Source: Diaporthe sp. PMI_573 (taxonomy: Eukaryota; Ascomycota; Sordariomycetes; Diaporthales; Diaporthaceae). Taken from it: 64,000 nucleotides of DNA. This document shows, one piece after another, positions 9,399 to 19,637 of this stretch. Location of the stretch: positions 1 through 64,000 of the forward strand of contig JAJTUP010000096.1 of assembly GCA_021399435.1 (NCBI GenBank), written 5' to 3'. Below the pieces are notes generated by a model. That model ran no database searches. It had not been told where the DNA came from and was given only the letters and a program-made list of their open reading frames with translations. The position numbers were made by a program, and so were the translations under genes. Within the stretch, counting starts at the first letter, position 1. The number at the start of each line of letters is the position of its first letter.

Positions 9399-10926
9399 AC
9401 GGACGGGGGCCGAGAACGGGGGGTTGCCGAGATGTGGGCTGGGTACGTTATATTCTAAAATTGTCTGTGATCTTACGCGGATCGTGGGGGTTGTCAATCC
9501 CATGTTTAGGACACGGGGATAGGTGTAATATCTCTTGCAGAAGCATGCCACCCGACTGTCCCACACGAGACATATCAGACTCACCGCAATCCTGTCCAGC
9601 CAGATATTTGGGACAGTACACTATAACTTGCTCGACGCATGCCCCTTTGCAAGCGTAGCATTGCTTCTGAGGGTAACGTGCGATTTCAGCGACCCACTAG
9701 TTGACCTAGCTCTACTCTTTGTCCTTCCACCAGGTGCCAGTTAGTACGATGCTGTGCATCGTACTAACGTATGTGAAGGGAGACGTCGAGGAGTACAAAA
9801 TATTTAGCGCAGAAGTTAGACATCCCAAGCAAAGCACTCTTGACCGGGAGCAGCTCCCAAGGCTAATAGGCCTAGGATATACGGCCGACAGAATCGCAGC
9901 ACGCCTTCACAAGGAGTGCAAGTGCAGTGTCTCAGCAATGGCGGAAGCAGCGAGTCTCTAATACCGCCTCCGAAGTCTCATGAGGTGGGCAGCACAGGGA
10001 GATAGATGTGAAGAAGGATGGCGCTGAACGTGGTTCACTCACGACCCTACCCCTGACTGCGAAACAGCTAGCTAGTCCGGACCCAAACGCAAGTCTGTCC
10101 AAGAATTTTGGGTATGGGCTCAATGCCGACGATTCTGCGTGTTGAACAGCTGAGGCTGGCGGTCGTTCTCAATCAGAGCGATGCCTTGCAGCCTCGGCAA
10201 CCCGTTTGCAACCGCCGGGAAGTCCCTGGGAGCAAGGGAGCAAGATGTCAATCGCCGGCTCAATCTATACTTTTCAAGCGTCTCAAAACGGTGCACGACC
10301 CGGATTTATTTCCTGGATGAAGCTCATGCCTTTTTGGGTTGGGCTTCAGGCGGGGGTTATTCGTCACTAATAAGGAGGGGGGTACAGATTCTGGCCACAA
10401 ACTTGGGCGTCCGAAATCACGCCCTTTCCTCACTGCAGCTGAAGTGTGGTGGGCCGACCGTGTCCCCTCCGATCTGCCCGCCCAGAGGAGACAGATATAG
10501 GGCTTTCTGCCTTGCTTGGGCTGACCAGGCAGGTATTCATGCTTGAAGAATGACTTGAAGTCCCACTGGAGGGGTCGAGATGGAGGTACCATAGTGTAAT
10601 GAGGCCAAGATGTGATAGACGTCAGCAGTAAGTCAGCGAGCAGCAGACGTGGGAAGGTGTAAATGAATGTCAGAGGACTTGTCTATCGAACCTATCTAGC
10701 AGTAGAGACTGTATATATAGACATCGCGTCTAACAGGAAGCGATAGGCTCCCATAGGCTCCCATAGGCAGCAGTTCAACAAGATGCCACTAAGGAAGCTT
10801 GCTGTATTAATTTCTGGTTAGTAGGTATTTGGGGGCATTTGTGCGAGATGTGGGCCATACCAGCTGATAAGCCCTATAGATCCATGGCAATTGATTGGCC
10901 AGGCAAAATCTTGAACTCATGAGTAA
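9399..10926. other. Intergenic, one perfect hairpin
   Basis: No gene recognised. An 80-codon frame at 9719-9961 has no visible family. A perfect 13-bp stem-loop lies at 9740-9768, and GATAGGCTCCCATAGGCTCCCATAGG near 10742-10767 repeats GGCTCCCATA. Confidence 0.4.
9740..9768. repeat. Perfect hairpin: 13-bp arms, 3-nt loop
   Basis: GTTAGTACGATGC (9740-9752), loop TGT, then GCATCGTACTAAC (9756-9768), an exact reverse complement. There is no T-run on either side, so it is not an obvious terminator. Role unknown. Confidence 0.85.
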
Positions 10927-13037
10927 CTCATCGACGAGGCGGCTGACCACGGTCCCAGAGAACGGCTTCGGTGGTTCCGGGCCGGCCTGGACCAGATTGA
11001 TGGTCGCCATCGGGGTAAGAAGCGCAGGCGCAACGAGGATGGAATCGGATACTTTGCCGGCACGACGGAGCCCTTTATTATCAACCAGCGGGGTGAGGAG
11101 TATGCCGACAGTAATGACCCCGACTTCTTCCCCAAGACCTTCCCCTGCCTGTTCCCGTGGGGCCGAGGAGGGCCTAAGTTAGCGGAGGAAGCCGGTATCG
11201 GATTCACGGACATCAATAGTAGCCGTAGTGAAGACCGTAACTTCACCCTGCAGAGTTGGGCGAGATTGCTGCTCCAGAGACATGGTGTGTACCCGCCGAA
11301 CAGGAAGGTCGGACCGAATTGACTAGTAGCAGGCGGCCTTTTCGCGACGCATCCAGCCTTTCCCTTCCTCATATACAATATGCTGGTACGCTCGGAGAAT
11401 CGGCGGATTAGCTATATACGTATGCAAAAGCGGTCCTTTGCGCGGGTGGAGCAGATCCTCCGCACACTGACTGCCAGCGAGATCGAGGTAGCGGAGGAAG
11501 AATACCGCCAGACCAGGACGACAGCCAACGAGGACGTCTCCTTCCTACTTCGAGAGCTCAGCGCCTTCGGCCATGGGCAGCATATGTCGAACGAAGACAG
11601 ACTTGGCCACCGTCGCAAGATCAACTCCCTCAGCTTACTGCTGGGGATGAAGACGATTTGGTTCACCCTCAATCCCAACGATCTGACCAACGAGGTAAAT
11701 ATAAAGCTGACTGCTTACCGGGCCCTGAGCGGAGAACTGGCCAGGCACTTAGTGGACCAGCTCCGGAAGCACATCGGGCGGGTACAGCATGTAGTGCGAG
11801 ATCCTGTGAGTTCCGCCAAGTTTTTCGACCGCGAGATCCGTCTCTTCTTCCATCACTACGTGCGCGTAGGGAAACAGTCGATATTCGGCAAGGTCTCTGG
11901 CTATTATGGCTGCGTCGAGACGAACGAAAGGGGGGCGGAGCACCTCCACGGGTTCTTATGGCTCGACGCCAACGTGGAACTGCCCACTGTCCTGGATGAC
12001 ATACGAGATGACGGGGGGTACGCGGAGCAGGTGTGCCGATACCTTGATACCCTAGTGAGTGAGGTAAGCATATGGCTACACTATACACTGCAGAGAGGGA
12101 GGGGCCGCTGACCCAGATACCGTAGTGTTGTGACGAACGGGAGGCAAAACGATACCGACGGTGGGATAGCGTCTTCAGTGATATAAGCGACATCGTGAAC
12201 GATGCTGACAAGCTGGCCGATGTGTTCGAAAGCGAGGCCAACTGGGTGGCGCATCGCTGCCAGTTGCACAGCTGCGGCGCTACATGTGTCAAGTACAGCT
12301 TCAAGGAAAAGGACCGGACAAGAAAGCAGCACCCATGTCGCTTCAGAGCTCCGTGGGCCTTGCGGGAACAGACCGAATTCACCCCTAGCGGCCTGCTCCA
12401 CGTGAAACGCAATCACAGTCGGATCAGCCGGTACAACATGGCCCTGGCCGTTGCGTTACGCCACAGCCACGACGTTCGACTCCTCGTCACTGTCACGGCG
12501 AGCCTAGCCATGGGTTATTACGCCACGAATTACGCCACCAAGCTAGACACGCCGTTGTGGAAACGGGCGGCGCTCATGAAGACAGTCCGGGAAGGGATGT
12601 CCGCAGACGTCGGGGCTGGAGGCCAGATGGAGCGTGAGGAGGCCAGATCCCAGAGGGCTGCGCCGGTAAACAATAAGGCTAGGCAGTTCCTGGCCCGAAC
12701 GGCAAACCAGATCTTCACCAGCAGGGAACTATCGGCCGTGGAGGTATGCAGCAGGCTCCTCGGGCATCCCAACCACTACTCCAGCGTGGAGAGATGGCAG
12801 AGCATTCACTTGAATACACTGTACTGGGCGGTCTTCAGGAGGTGGCGGGGTCTACAGGAAGCTGCCGGCCCGGAGGCCCATCTGCGAGCGGCCCCGGAGA
12901 CGATCAACATAGCGCAGTCTGGTGTGCGTCTTCCCCTGCTGGAGGCATACGCCGGTCGTGGGGCTCTATTGGAGGACCTCTGCTTCTACGACTATGCCAG
13001 CATGATCCAGGTGAAAGTTGGACACCGAGCCAAATAG
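10927..13037 (+). pseudogene. Helitron Rep/helicase-like N-terminal region, spliced, truncated at both ends
   Basis: Exons are 10927-11284, 11333-12063 and 12126-13037, joined by 48-nt (GTGTGT...GCAG) and 62-nt (GTAAGC...GTAG) introns with correct phase. The protein shows the Helitron_like_N pattern: DPDFFPKTFPCLFPWGRGG, then HPAFPFLIYNMLVRSENRR, TIWFTLNPND, and the HUH motif as GAEHLHGFLWL. A zinc-type C...HSC..TC.KY block follows, then GLLHVKRN, YATNYATK and LLGHPNHYSS. HUH Reps nick and rejoin DNA for rolling-circle transposition. An in-frame stop precedes residue 1. The PIF1 helicase half is absent: the frame ends at TAG after QVKVGHRAK. No stop or shift lies inside the spliced part. Confidence 0.85.
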
Positions 13038-14648
13038 GGCTCGGCCAGCCTAAAAAGGGCTCGGTCAGCCCAAAGCATTAATGCATAAACTCGCACTTTA
13101 GCGACGAAAATACACCAACGTCGAGAGGTTGAAATTAATGTGTGTAGAGACAAGTAAAGAACGTATATCTTATGGGAGAAGCATTGCCAAATAAACTCAA
13201 AGGTACAGTGGGTCTTGTGACCGGACTAATAAACGTCACTCCGACGGGACGAAGTCACCCTATATAAACTGGAACTCGTTCTGAAAGACGTTTTCTACAC
13301 TACTTGGACTTTAGACAACCTTCAGAACACGTTTTCTAGCCTATGGACTTCATTTCTTCCACCACATAATGTACATTTACTTGACCGTCACCTCAGATTT
13401 TGCTTTCATCCGCATTTGAGCTTGATGGTCCAGAAATTCATTCAGCCTTCCTTCTGCTCTGATCAGGCCCCAAATCATGTCGGATATAGAGGAAATCGCT
13501 TGTGTGCATATATGTAGGCCCTGGGCCATTTGGTGGTTAGTCTGTAGCGGGCCAACATGTCGTGCTTCGAACGAAACATTCTGAACCATCCCGTCGCATC
13601 ATGGCGCACTAAAGAAGAGATTTCTTTCTATACTTCTATGGAAAACATCTTGAGGCTGCAGTTAACAGGTTTGTGGCAAACCTCATGGCTAATTTCTGGG
13701 AGGAGACTATTGGTGGTCTTAAACCAACAGCTATCTGTAATATCTACCCCTTTCTATTTTGTCATATATTCCGTTTTGAAGTGTGTGCACTGTATGGCAA
13801 GAACATATTTATGGTTCTAGCGACTCTACAGAAAAAGCTATGTATCTATTTCTTACTTATTATGGGCGGTAGATCGAGGGTGACTTTGCCGCAGGGCTTC
13901 TATGGCACCAATACCGAGTGTTGTAATAGTATCTCGTGTCCAGCCTGTTAGGTTTCTCGTTTAGTTGAGTTGAGCGACATGGATGGCGGTAAGTCGCCAG
14001 CCGAAACGCGGTTGCACTCAAATCAATTGCATTCATTATCGTCCCCTGAGCATCCATGTAACGGTGGCAAACGAAAGATCAAATCAATCGAAGTACGTTT
14101 TTTCGTTGTTTCCACTTGGGCCTCCTCAACCTTCCCGGCTTGGTCCAGGCCGCAGCAGGTCAATATACAGTACCCCCTCGTTCACTAAATCCTGCCAGGT
14201 CAGCCAGTTTGATTGCCACCAGACATATTTAGAATGACAAACGTACACGATTGGAAGACTAATTTCGGAGCAAGAGTATATACGTACATTTATCCTACAT
14301 TCGAAGATTCTAAGCTTCTTGCCCTCCAATTCGAGGTGATCCGGAAGATGTCTCGTCCAGACTATTTCCACATCCGCATAATCGACGAGATACTTGATAC
14401 GTAGTTTGCTCGAGTGAATCTGTGACGACGCAGGAGACGGTAATGCCGGTTGTGTGGGGGCTCGAAGCCTCGGGAGAGTGGACTCCATTATACTTTTCAA
14501 TCAGATATCTCAAGGGCGAGACGCGTGAAGTCGCCCTCGCTACATCGGTCCTTTTTGAATCTTAAGGTTACCTCACTAACTGTGAGGCTACCCATGCTTA
14601 CACTTCCCAACCCCAATCTCAACTAAACAACTCCTGGTCCCATCTCTA
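13038..14648. other. Intergenic with short repeats
   Basis: Just past the Helitron the sequence GGGCTCGG(C/T)CAGCC occurs twice in 20 bp (13036-13071). TATATAAAC at ~13261 is a TATA-like box with no gene assigned downstream. A 67-bp dispersed hairpin repeat lies at 14050-14116. No coding family recognised. Confidence 0.45.
14050..14116 (+). repeat. 67-bp dispersed hairpin repeat, copy 1
   Basis: GCATCCATGTAACGGTGGCA continues into AACGAAAGATCAAATC and ends TTTTTCGTTGTTTCCAC. It is about 85% identical to 40933-40999. AACGAAA near the left and TTTCGTT near the right form a stem in both copies. Family unknown. Confidence 0.7.
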
Positions 14649-17642
14649 TCATTCCCTGATCTCATCAATAGACCCAAAATAATGCCTCCTCCAAACCTCC
14701 TTCCTGTTCGCACCCGTGCTGGCCGTCTGCCTCGTACCTCCATCATCGCTCCTTCGGTTTCTCCTCTCCTCCTCCGTGATGGCCTCCAGAAGTCGCCAGT
14801 CATACGCAAGAACAACCTCCGCCCGACCATCCCGCCTGCGCAACGGTTTAGACTCAAGCTCTCGCAGGAACACGCTCGTGGCCTCGCTGCGGTGGCATTC
14901 CACGAGCACGAGCCTCCGGTGTCTCATTCTGGCGCCAGCCTGGGCCACCTGGGAGGCGAGCCATGACGGAATGTCGGTGAACACGCCGCTGACACCGTGA
15001 GCTAGCAGTAGGTCCTCGGTGAGCAGGGGCATGTTGGCGATGCATGGGGAGAGAAGCACAAGGGTGTCCGCCAAGGCGCATGCACCACCGGCATACCCGC
15101 ACGACACTGCCGAAGAACGCTGAGGCCGGGTAGGGCTTGGGTTAGAGAGCGTCGGAGCTGTTGGTGGAGGAAGTATAGAGCTGTTGATGTCTTTAGCATC
15201 ATGTTCTGTCGCACCACTCGGCAGGCGCGGCACTGTGGGTGTAGGGAGGTTCCCTTGGGAGGATGGCGCCGACGCGATATCCTCAAGCGGCTGGCACTGG
15301 CTGCGCTGGCTATTAGACAGCGTCGGTAATGTCAGATCGATAACCTCTAACTCTTTTCTCCTGGATTTCACTGAACGCGGTGAACCTGACAGTGGCTCTC
15401 CGTGTCTCTTGCGAAGTGACTGTTGAGTTGGCCGTCTCTCTGCCGGGCTGGAGCCAGCTTGGATTGCGGACGATGTGGGTTGCGTCGGCAATCCAGCCTT
15501 GACAGCAGCGATGGCACTGGTGTGGGCCGGTCTAACTGGGGATTCTTCGATGCGTTGCGGCGTTTTGGTCTGGGAGGTAGATGTGCTCGCCGTTGTCTCT
15601 GACCACTGACTCTCTTGCAAAGTCGCCTTCCGCGTCTTTGGCTCGGTTTCCTCTAAAGCCTCAATCCAACGCCTCAACTCTTGGCTATCTTCCCTGTCTG
15701 GACACTTCAGTTCTTCCTCTGCAAGTTCTTGCAACTCTTGAAAAGTAAGACAATCCTTGAAGGTCCTGTCGGGGTGGAGCTTTGAAATATAGGGAAATCG
15801 TAAACTGTAGAACCTCGTGTCCGGTTCCTTATGGAAGGAGAAGCAGGTAATCTCAAAGACTGCCGGCTCGGTGAAGGCCATAGTTATCTTCCCTCCCTGA
15901 GCAACACCAGGTGACACGTTGAGAATTGGTGCCCTGTCGTCACTCAAGGGGACCGTTTCCGTGAACCAGGTCCTCCGCAAGCGGTCCATCATGGTAGGAC
16001 TAATTTCAACCTCGTTAACAACCATGAACTCAGGCCTAGCACCCCACCTTTCGACAGCCTCTTTGTTCTTGAGGCAACCGAGATAGAAATGGGTGTATTT
16101 AGCCGTTAGCATTTTGAGTACTTTGGCCCTGGAAGGGCAATACCGGCCGCTCACCACAGCTAGGTCGCCGATATCACCCATTCCCTTGATATACCCCTTT
16201 TTGAGCTTCACGCAGCAGGATGCATAACTCCGCTTGTTGTATCCAAAGCTAAAGTATGGCTCATCAGGCTTGAGCACAAGTCCCTCCTCCCGCCTGACAA
16301 TGCAAGAGGCAAAGGCTTCTCTGAGGTCTTCAGTAGCGACCCGTGAAGAGAAATTGACGATCTGCCTTTGAACGAGAGCCGCTCGCCCAGTCTGACACTG
16401 CACTAATTTTGAGAGTCGGGAAAATCTTGCGGAGTGTCGAACATTGAGAAGCGACTCGTCGTCCACGCGCAGGATATCGTAGTAGACAATCATCAAGTGC
16501 TCCCATTTATGAGCTTGACTGTCCTCGCTGGTGCCGATACACCTTCCGGACCTGCTAATATGCTTCCGTAATTTGTCGAAACTTAGGATCCTCTGCTCCC
16601 TGTCGCTATACACGACAACCTCGCCTTCGAGGATGCAGCATTGTTTGAACTTACACGAGGAAGTGCCCAACCCCAAAGAATTTTCGATGACACTGTGCAG
16701 TTTTTTCTTATCTTGAGTGCTATCTTTGCCACTCTTCGAGAATATTTGTATGCGGTCCGAGCCCTTCGAGAGGTCAATGTGGATTTGGCAATATTCGCCA
16801 TCCATTTTGTTCTCAACACTCATGAAGCCCTTGCCCATCTCAAGACAATGCCTGATGCTACGGCCTTTCAGCCACGTCTGGCGGCCGACTTTGACGCCAA
16901 TTTGAGGTTTGAAAAGTCTTGGGAGGTCTTCGGAGTCCATCTCTCTGAATGTAACACGGCTGCGTTCTTGCTCCAGCAGCCGAGTCGCAACGGTAAAATC
17001 ATCGTGTATCCTCATAATGTCGGGCAAGAGGCGATGGCAGCTAGCATATACCAAGCGTTCCGGGACGATAACCGGTAGGAAACTCTTGATAATCAACCTT
17101 GTCGCCCATTTTGCCTCTCTTGCGGTAAGTCTGCGGAACAGTGTTTCAAGCGGCCCATCATGCTTTGAACTGGAGGACTCAATGGACGGCTTGCCCGAAG
17201 ACCTCACTGACGGCGCACTGAACGAGTTTCTGGCTGCCAAGGCGTGAAGGAGAGCATCAATCTCTTCCACCGTAGCAGTGGCATTTCGCACGGTTGGAGT
17301 TTGCTGGAGAATAGCTTCAGCGCAATTACCAAGGTCGAGGCCACTTCCCGGGACTGTCCATCTGCTCAACTCCTTGACCCTCGAGTGACCGAGTCTGCAT
17401 GCTCGCGCAATCTTTGGCTGGAGAGTCTTTTCCTTTATGCCGAAAACCCGATCGGTGCGCCTCTCTGGTAGCAACGTGGACAGTAGAGCGCACTTGTCTG
17501 TATCGTCATCGTCTAGCTCTTGCCGATATCGCGCAAACCAGTCCTCGACGGTCGCTTGCTCTCCGCGTTTACCTCGCCTGCGCTTGATGTCGTTCTCAAG
17601 GCTTTGCAAAAGCTCGCACACCCAGGTGAAAAGGAAGGGCAT
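14649..17642 (-). CDS. ATP-dependent DNA ligase (LIG4-like nucleotidyltransferase), 997 aa, single exon
   Basis: ATP-dependent ligases seal DNA nicks through a lysyl-AMP intermediate. The order seen matches eukaryotic ligases. An N-terminal DNA-binding-like domain (~40-220) contains LLPERRTDRVFGIKEKTL and LFRRLTAREAKWATRLIIK. Motif I ENKMDGEY has K279 as the expected adenylated lysine. Motif III is ILEGEVVVY (E339, E341), motif IV EEGLVLK (~452-458), motif V CVKLKKGY (K479, K481), with an OB-fold-like part to ~630. The middle (~690-850) is disordered and Ser/Thr/Pro-rich, with a SUMO-interaction-like EVIDLTL. The last ~130 residues, with YDWRLLEAI, resemble a BRCT repeat. Motif I ends in Tyr (KMDGEY) where most ligases have Arg (KxDGxR). 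No stop or shift interrupts ~3 kb in a region full of broken genes, which argues for selection or recent arrival. The start ATG at 17642 is the first of the frame. A DNA-repair role is inference; a paralogue outside non-homologous end joining is possible. Confidence 0.82.
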   Translation of the reverse strand: MPFLFTWVCELLQSLENDIKRRRGKRGEQATVEDWFARYRQELDDDDTDKCALLSTLLPERRTDRVFGIKEKTLQPKIARACRLGHSRVKELSRWTVPGSGLDLGNCAEAILQQTPTVRNATATVEEIDALLHALAARNSFSAPSVRSSGKPSIESSSSKHDGPLETLFRRLTAREAKWATRLIIKSFLPVIVPERLVYASCHRLLPDIMRIHDDFTVATRLLEQERSRVTFREMDSEDLPRLFKPQIGVKVGRQTWLKGRSIRHCLEMGKGFMSVENKMDGEYCQIHIDLSKGSDRIQIFSKSGKDSTQDKKKLHSVIENSLGLGTSSCKFKQCCILEGEVVVYSDREQRILSFDKLRKHISRSGRCIGTSEDSQAHKWEHLMIVYYDILRVDDESLLNVRHSARFSRLSKLVQCQTGRAALVQRQIVNFSSRVATEDLREAFASCIVRREEGLVLKPDEPYFSFGYNKRSYASCCVKLKKGYIKGMGDIGDLAVVSGRYCPSRAKVLKMLTAKYTHFYLGCLKNKEAVERWGARPEFMVVNEVEISPTMMDRLRRTWFTETVPLSDDRAPILNVSPGVAQGGKITMAFTEPAVFEITCFSFHKEPDTRFYSLRFPYISKLHPDRTFKDCLTFQELQELAEEELKCPDREDSQELRRWIEALEETEPKTRKATLQESQWSETTASTSTSQTKTPQRIEESPVRPAHTSAIAAVKAGLPTQPTSSAIQAGSSPAERRPTQQSLRKRHGEPLSGSPRSVKSRRKELEVIDLTLPTLSNSQRSQCQPLEDIASAPSSQGNLPTPTVPRLPSGATEHDAKDINSSILPPPTAPTLSNPSPTRPQRSSAVSCGYAGGACALADTLVLLSPCIANMPLLTEDLLLAHGVSGVFTDIPSWLASQVAQAGARMRHRRLVLVECHRSEATSVFLRELESKPLRRRDGRAEVVLAYDWRLLEAITEEERRNRRSDDGGTRQTASTGANRKEVWRRHYFGSIDEIRE

Positions 17643-18445
17643 ATTCCGAACAAGACATGAGTAGTAAGCAAAGGGAGGACGAAGGAGGGCTCAAGTTTTT
17701 AGCAAGCTGACGGATTCGACAGTGAGATAAATAGCTGCGGCGTGTCGAGTACGTAATTCGGTAGGCAGCCAACATGGGTTCGATCGGGTACAATGGAACG
17801 GGAGGGATGAATGCAGCCGACTTGATGCCCCATCCCGTACCGGCCGGCAAACGGGTGGGTGACTTCTTTTCGAGGTCGCGTGCCCGAGTGGGAACTGGAA
17901 TAGAAACTGTACTACCGGCAAGTACTGTACAGTACTGTACTATATAGTGCAGTACTGTATTGCGGGAGTGATTGCCGCTTTTGCGCTTCCCTAGACGCAA
18001 GCACGAGTGCCGCTATTGCTAATGACACCTTTATGCAGAGCCACATGCGCTTGGTTTGGAGTGAATACTCGTCAAAGCTATAAGGAAGTGCGACTTAGAG
18101 ATGTCACTTGATACTGAAAGCCTCTAAAAATCTTATAGCAGAAGTAACTAAGAAATATATTGTCCGAATATGTTGGAAGGGCTTCCAGACGTCGATACCC
18201 TGCAGAGATAGGTCTCATCCCTGCGATGACATGAGGCTGCATCACCAGATTTCCCGTGATAGTTTTCCTAGGTTCAAATCTCTTCCTACAGAGATCAGAT
18301 CTGATATCTGGGAACAAGCCATGCCAGTCTATGGAGTTTACACTGTCCAATTGCATGGCCAAACGGAGTCAATTCCTTAACCACAACGTGCTTCGCCATC
18401 AGCCGCTTTTCGAGTGGTTTACCGACTTGTGCCAATTTGTCGCGA
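17643..18445. other. Upstream region of the ligase gene; palindrome cluster
   Basis: It presumably contains the ligase promoter on the minus strand; no clear TATA or CAAT element is seen. A cluster of GTAC-centred palindromes lies at 17921-17960. Open frames on both strands overlap and have no recognisable family. Confidence 0.4.
17921..17960. repeat. Palindromic AGTACTGTAC cluster
   Basis: AGTACTGTAC occurs twice in tandem and is followed by a degenerate third unit (TGCAGTACTGTATTG). The palindrome TACAGTACTGTA is at 17928-17939; the same 12-mer recurs at 18992-19003 and 40863-40874. Confidence 0.8.
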
Positions 18446-18931
18446 TCATCGAGATAACTTGAATATGACTATCAGAATGCTCTCCCCCGATTCTCTGAGT
18501 TGAAAATCATGCAGGGCAGGCGATACCTTAGGTCTTTTCTGTTTTAAAACCACTACGCTGGCACTCCCACTTCTACCGTTCCTAAGCGTTCTCCTTTCTC
18601 CATGCTTCATATTGGACTGAATACTTAGATTGACGGCTGAAGAGTCTGTTTTATGAAGGCTATCTCCTGTGGTGATTACCATATTGCTGTGCGATAGAGA
18701 CGGGAGGGTTGTGTCATTGTGCTGAAAAGCCGGGTTGATCCTCTGAATAGACGCCGTCGTCGCCCTCGTATTATCGCCCGCCTCGCTGCCTAGACTGGTC
18801 GTTGTTGAGGTTATCTTCTTGCCGAATACAGCCTGCCCACGGCCCTCAAAGATGCCGTCTTCGTCTGCTGCAAATATAGCCATCTCGCGGGGTCTTCCCT
18901 TCGTTGCAATAACCTTCTTTGGCGATCGCAC
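18446..18931 (-). CDS. Hypothetical Ser/Thr-rich protein
   Basis: A 161-codon frame starts MRSPKKVIATKGRPREMAI, continues through a Ser/Thr-rich middle and ends with mixed hydrophobic residues. The start codon is preceded by TATTTCACAG, which could equally be a 3' splice site, so this may be a downstream exon. No family is recognised. It lies 270 bp downstream of, and in the same direction as, the spliced basic-protein gene. Confidence 0.3.
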   Translation of the reverse strand: MRSPKKVIATKGRPREMAIFAADEDGIFEGRGQAVFGKKITSTTTSLGSEAGDNTRATTASIQRINPAFQHNDTTLPSLSHSNMVITTGDSLHKTDSSAVNLSIQSNMKHGERRTLRNGRSGSASVVVLKQKRPKVSPALHDFQLRESGESILIVIFKLSR

Positions 18932-19199
18932 TGTGAAATACTTCCAAGTGGACTATTTATAATTAATGCTTTCTGCTCAAATGTTACTCACTACAGTACT
19001 GTACGATGGCTTAACTATGCCTCCTTTCTGGTACTTTTTATAGTATACTTATTCTTTTGTAAGGAGTCGCCCGTAACTTCCTGAAGAACAAACACTATGC
19101 CAAAGGTTATCCTCCTCTTTTTGCCACCACAGATTGAGAGTCTCGCGAGCTGCCCACAATGCTCTCCAAACCTCAGGAATATTAACCATTATCAGGTCC

Positions 19200-19637
19200 T
19201 CAGATCACGTTGTAAACGTCTCGGGATTTCATCCTAGCCGCGATACGAGCCGAACGTCGCACGCCCTTCGGTGCTTGAATCTTACCATTCCTGACCTTTA
19301 TCTTGATGCGTGGCGACCGTCTCGGTCTGGACCGTTGCAATTTCAGCTTCTTAGCCTTCTGCGGCCGGTGAACTGCTTCCCGTTAAGTAAAGGTCGCAGG
19401 TGGGAATAGAGATGCCGTGGTGGACAGAAGACACATACTCTCGCACCAGAGGTGGGCAAGCTTTATGAACTCATCCGAAACGAAGGCAGGAAACTCTTCA
19501 TCGGCGCTGTCGGCGCTGTCGCCATCCAAGCCAGGTTGCTTGCTTGCGATCAGATAATCACGCTGCTCAACCTGCAGCCCGTGATTGCGTCCCAAAGAGG
19601 TGGCCGGGGTTGCAGCTTTAATCGAGCGGTTCATCAT
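19200..19637 (-). CDS. Small two-exon protein with acidic N-half and strongly basic C-half
   Basis: Exon 1 is 19637-19439 and exon 2 is 19372-19200. The 66-nt intron (GTATGT...GCAG) has a CTTAAC branch-like site, and the phase matches (GAG A|TT CAC), giving 123 aa. Residues 1-66 include an acidic GDSADSADEEFPAFVSDEF stretch. Exon 2 encodes a Lys/Arg-rich domain (KKLKLQRSRPRRSPRIKIKV) ending RRSARIAARMKSRDVYNVI. Nuclear or nucleic-acid-binding behaviour would suit the charge pattern, but this is inference. No known family. Confidence 0.5.

Noticed and set aside
17596..18000. 134-codon minus frame upstream of the ligase
   Set aside because: It overlaps the ligase start in another frame and runs through the palindrome cluster; no family.
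18262..18285. GGTTCAAATC resembling a tRNA B box
   Set aside because: No A box or cloverleaf could be built around it.
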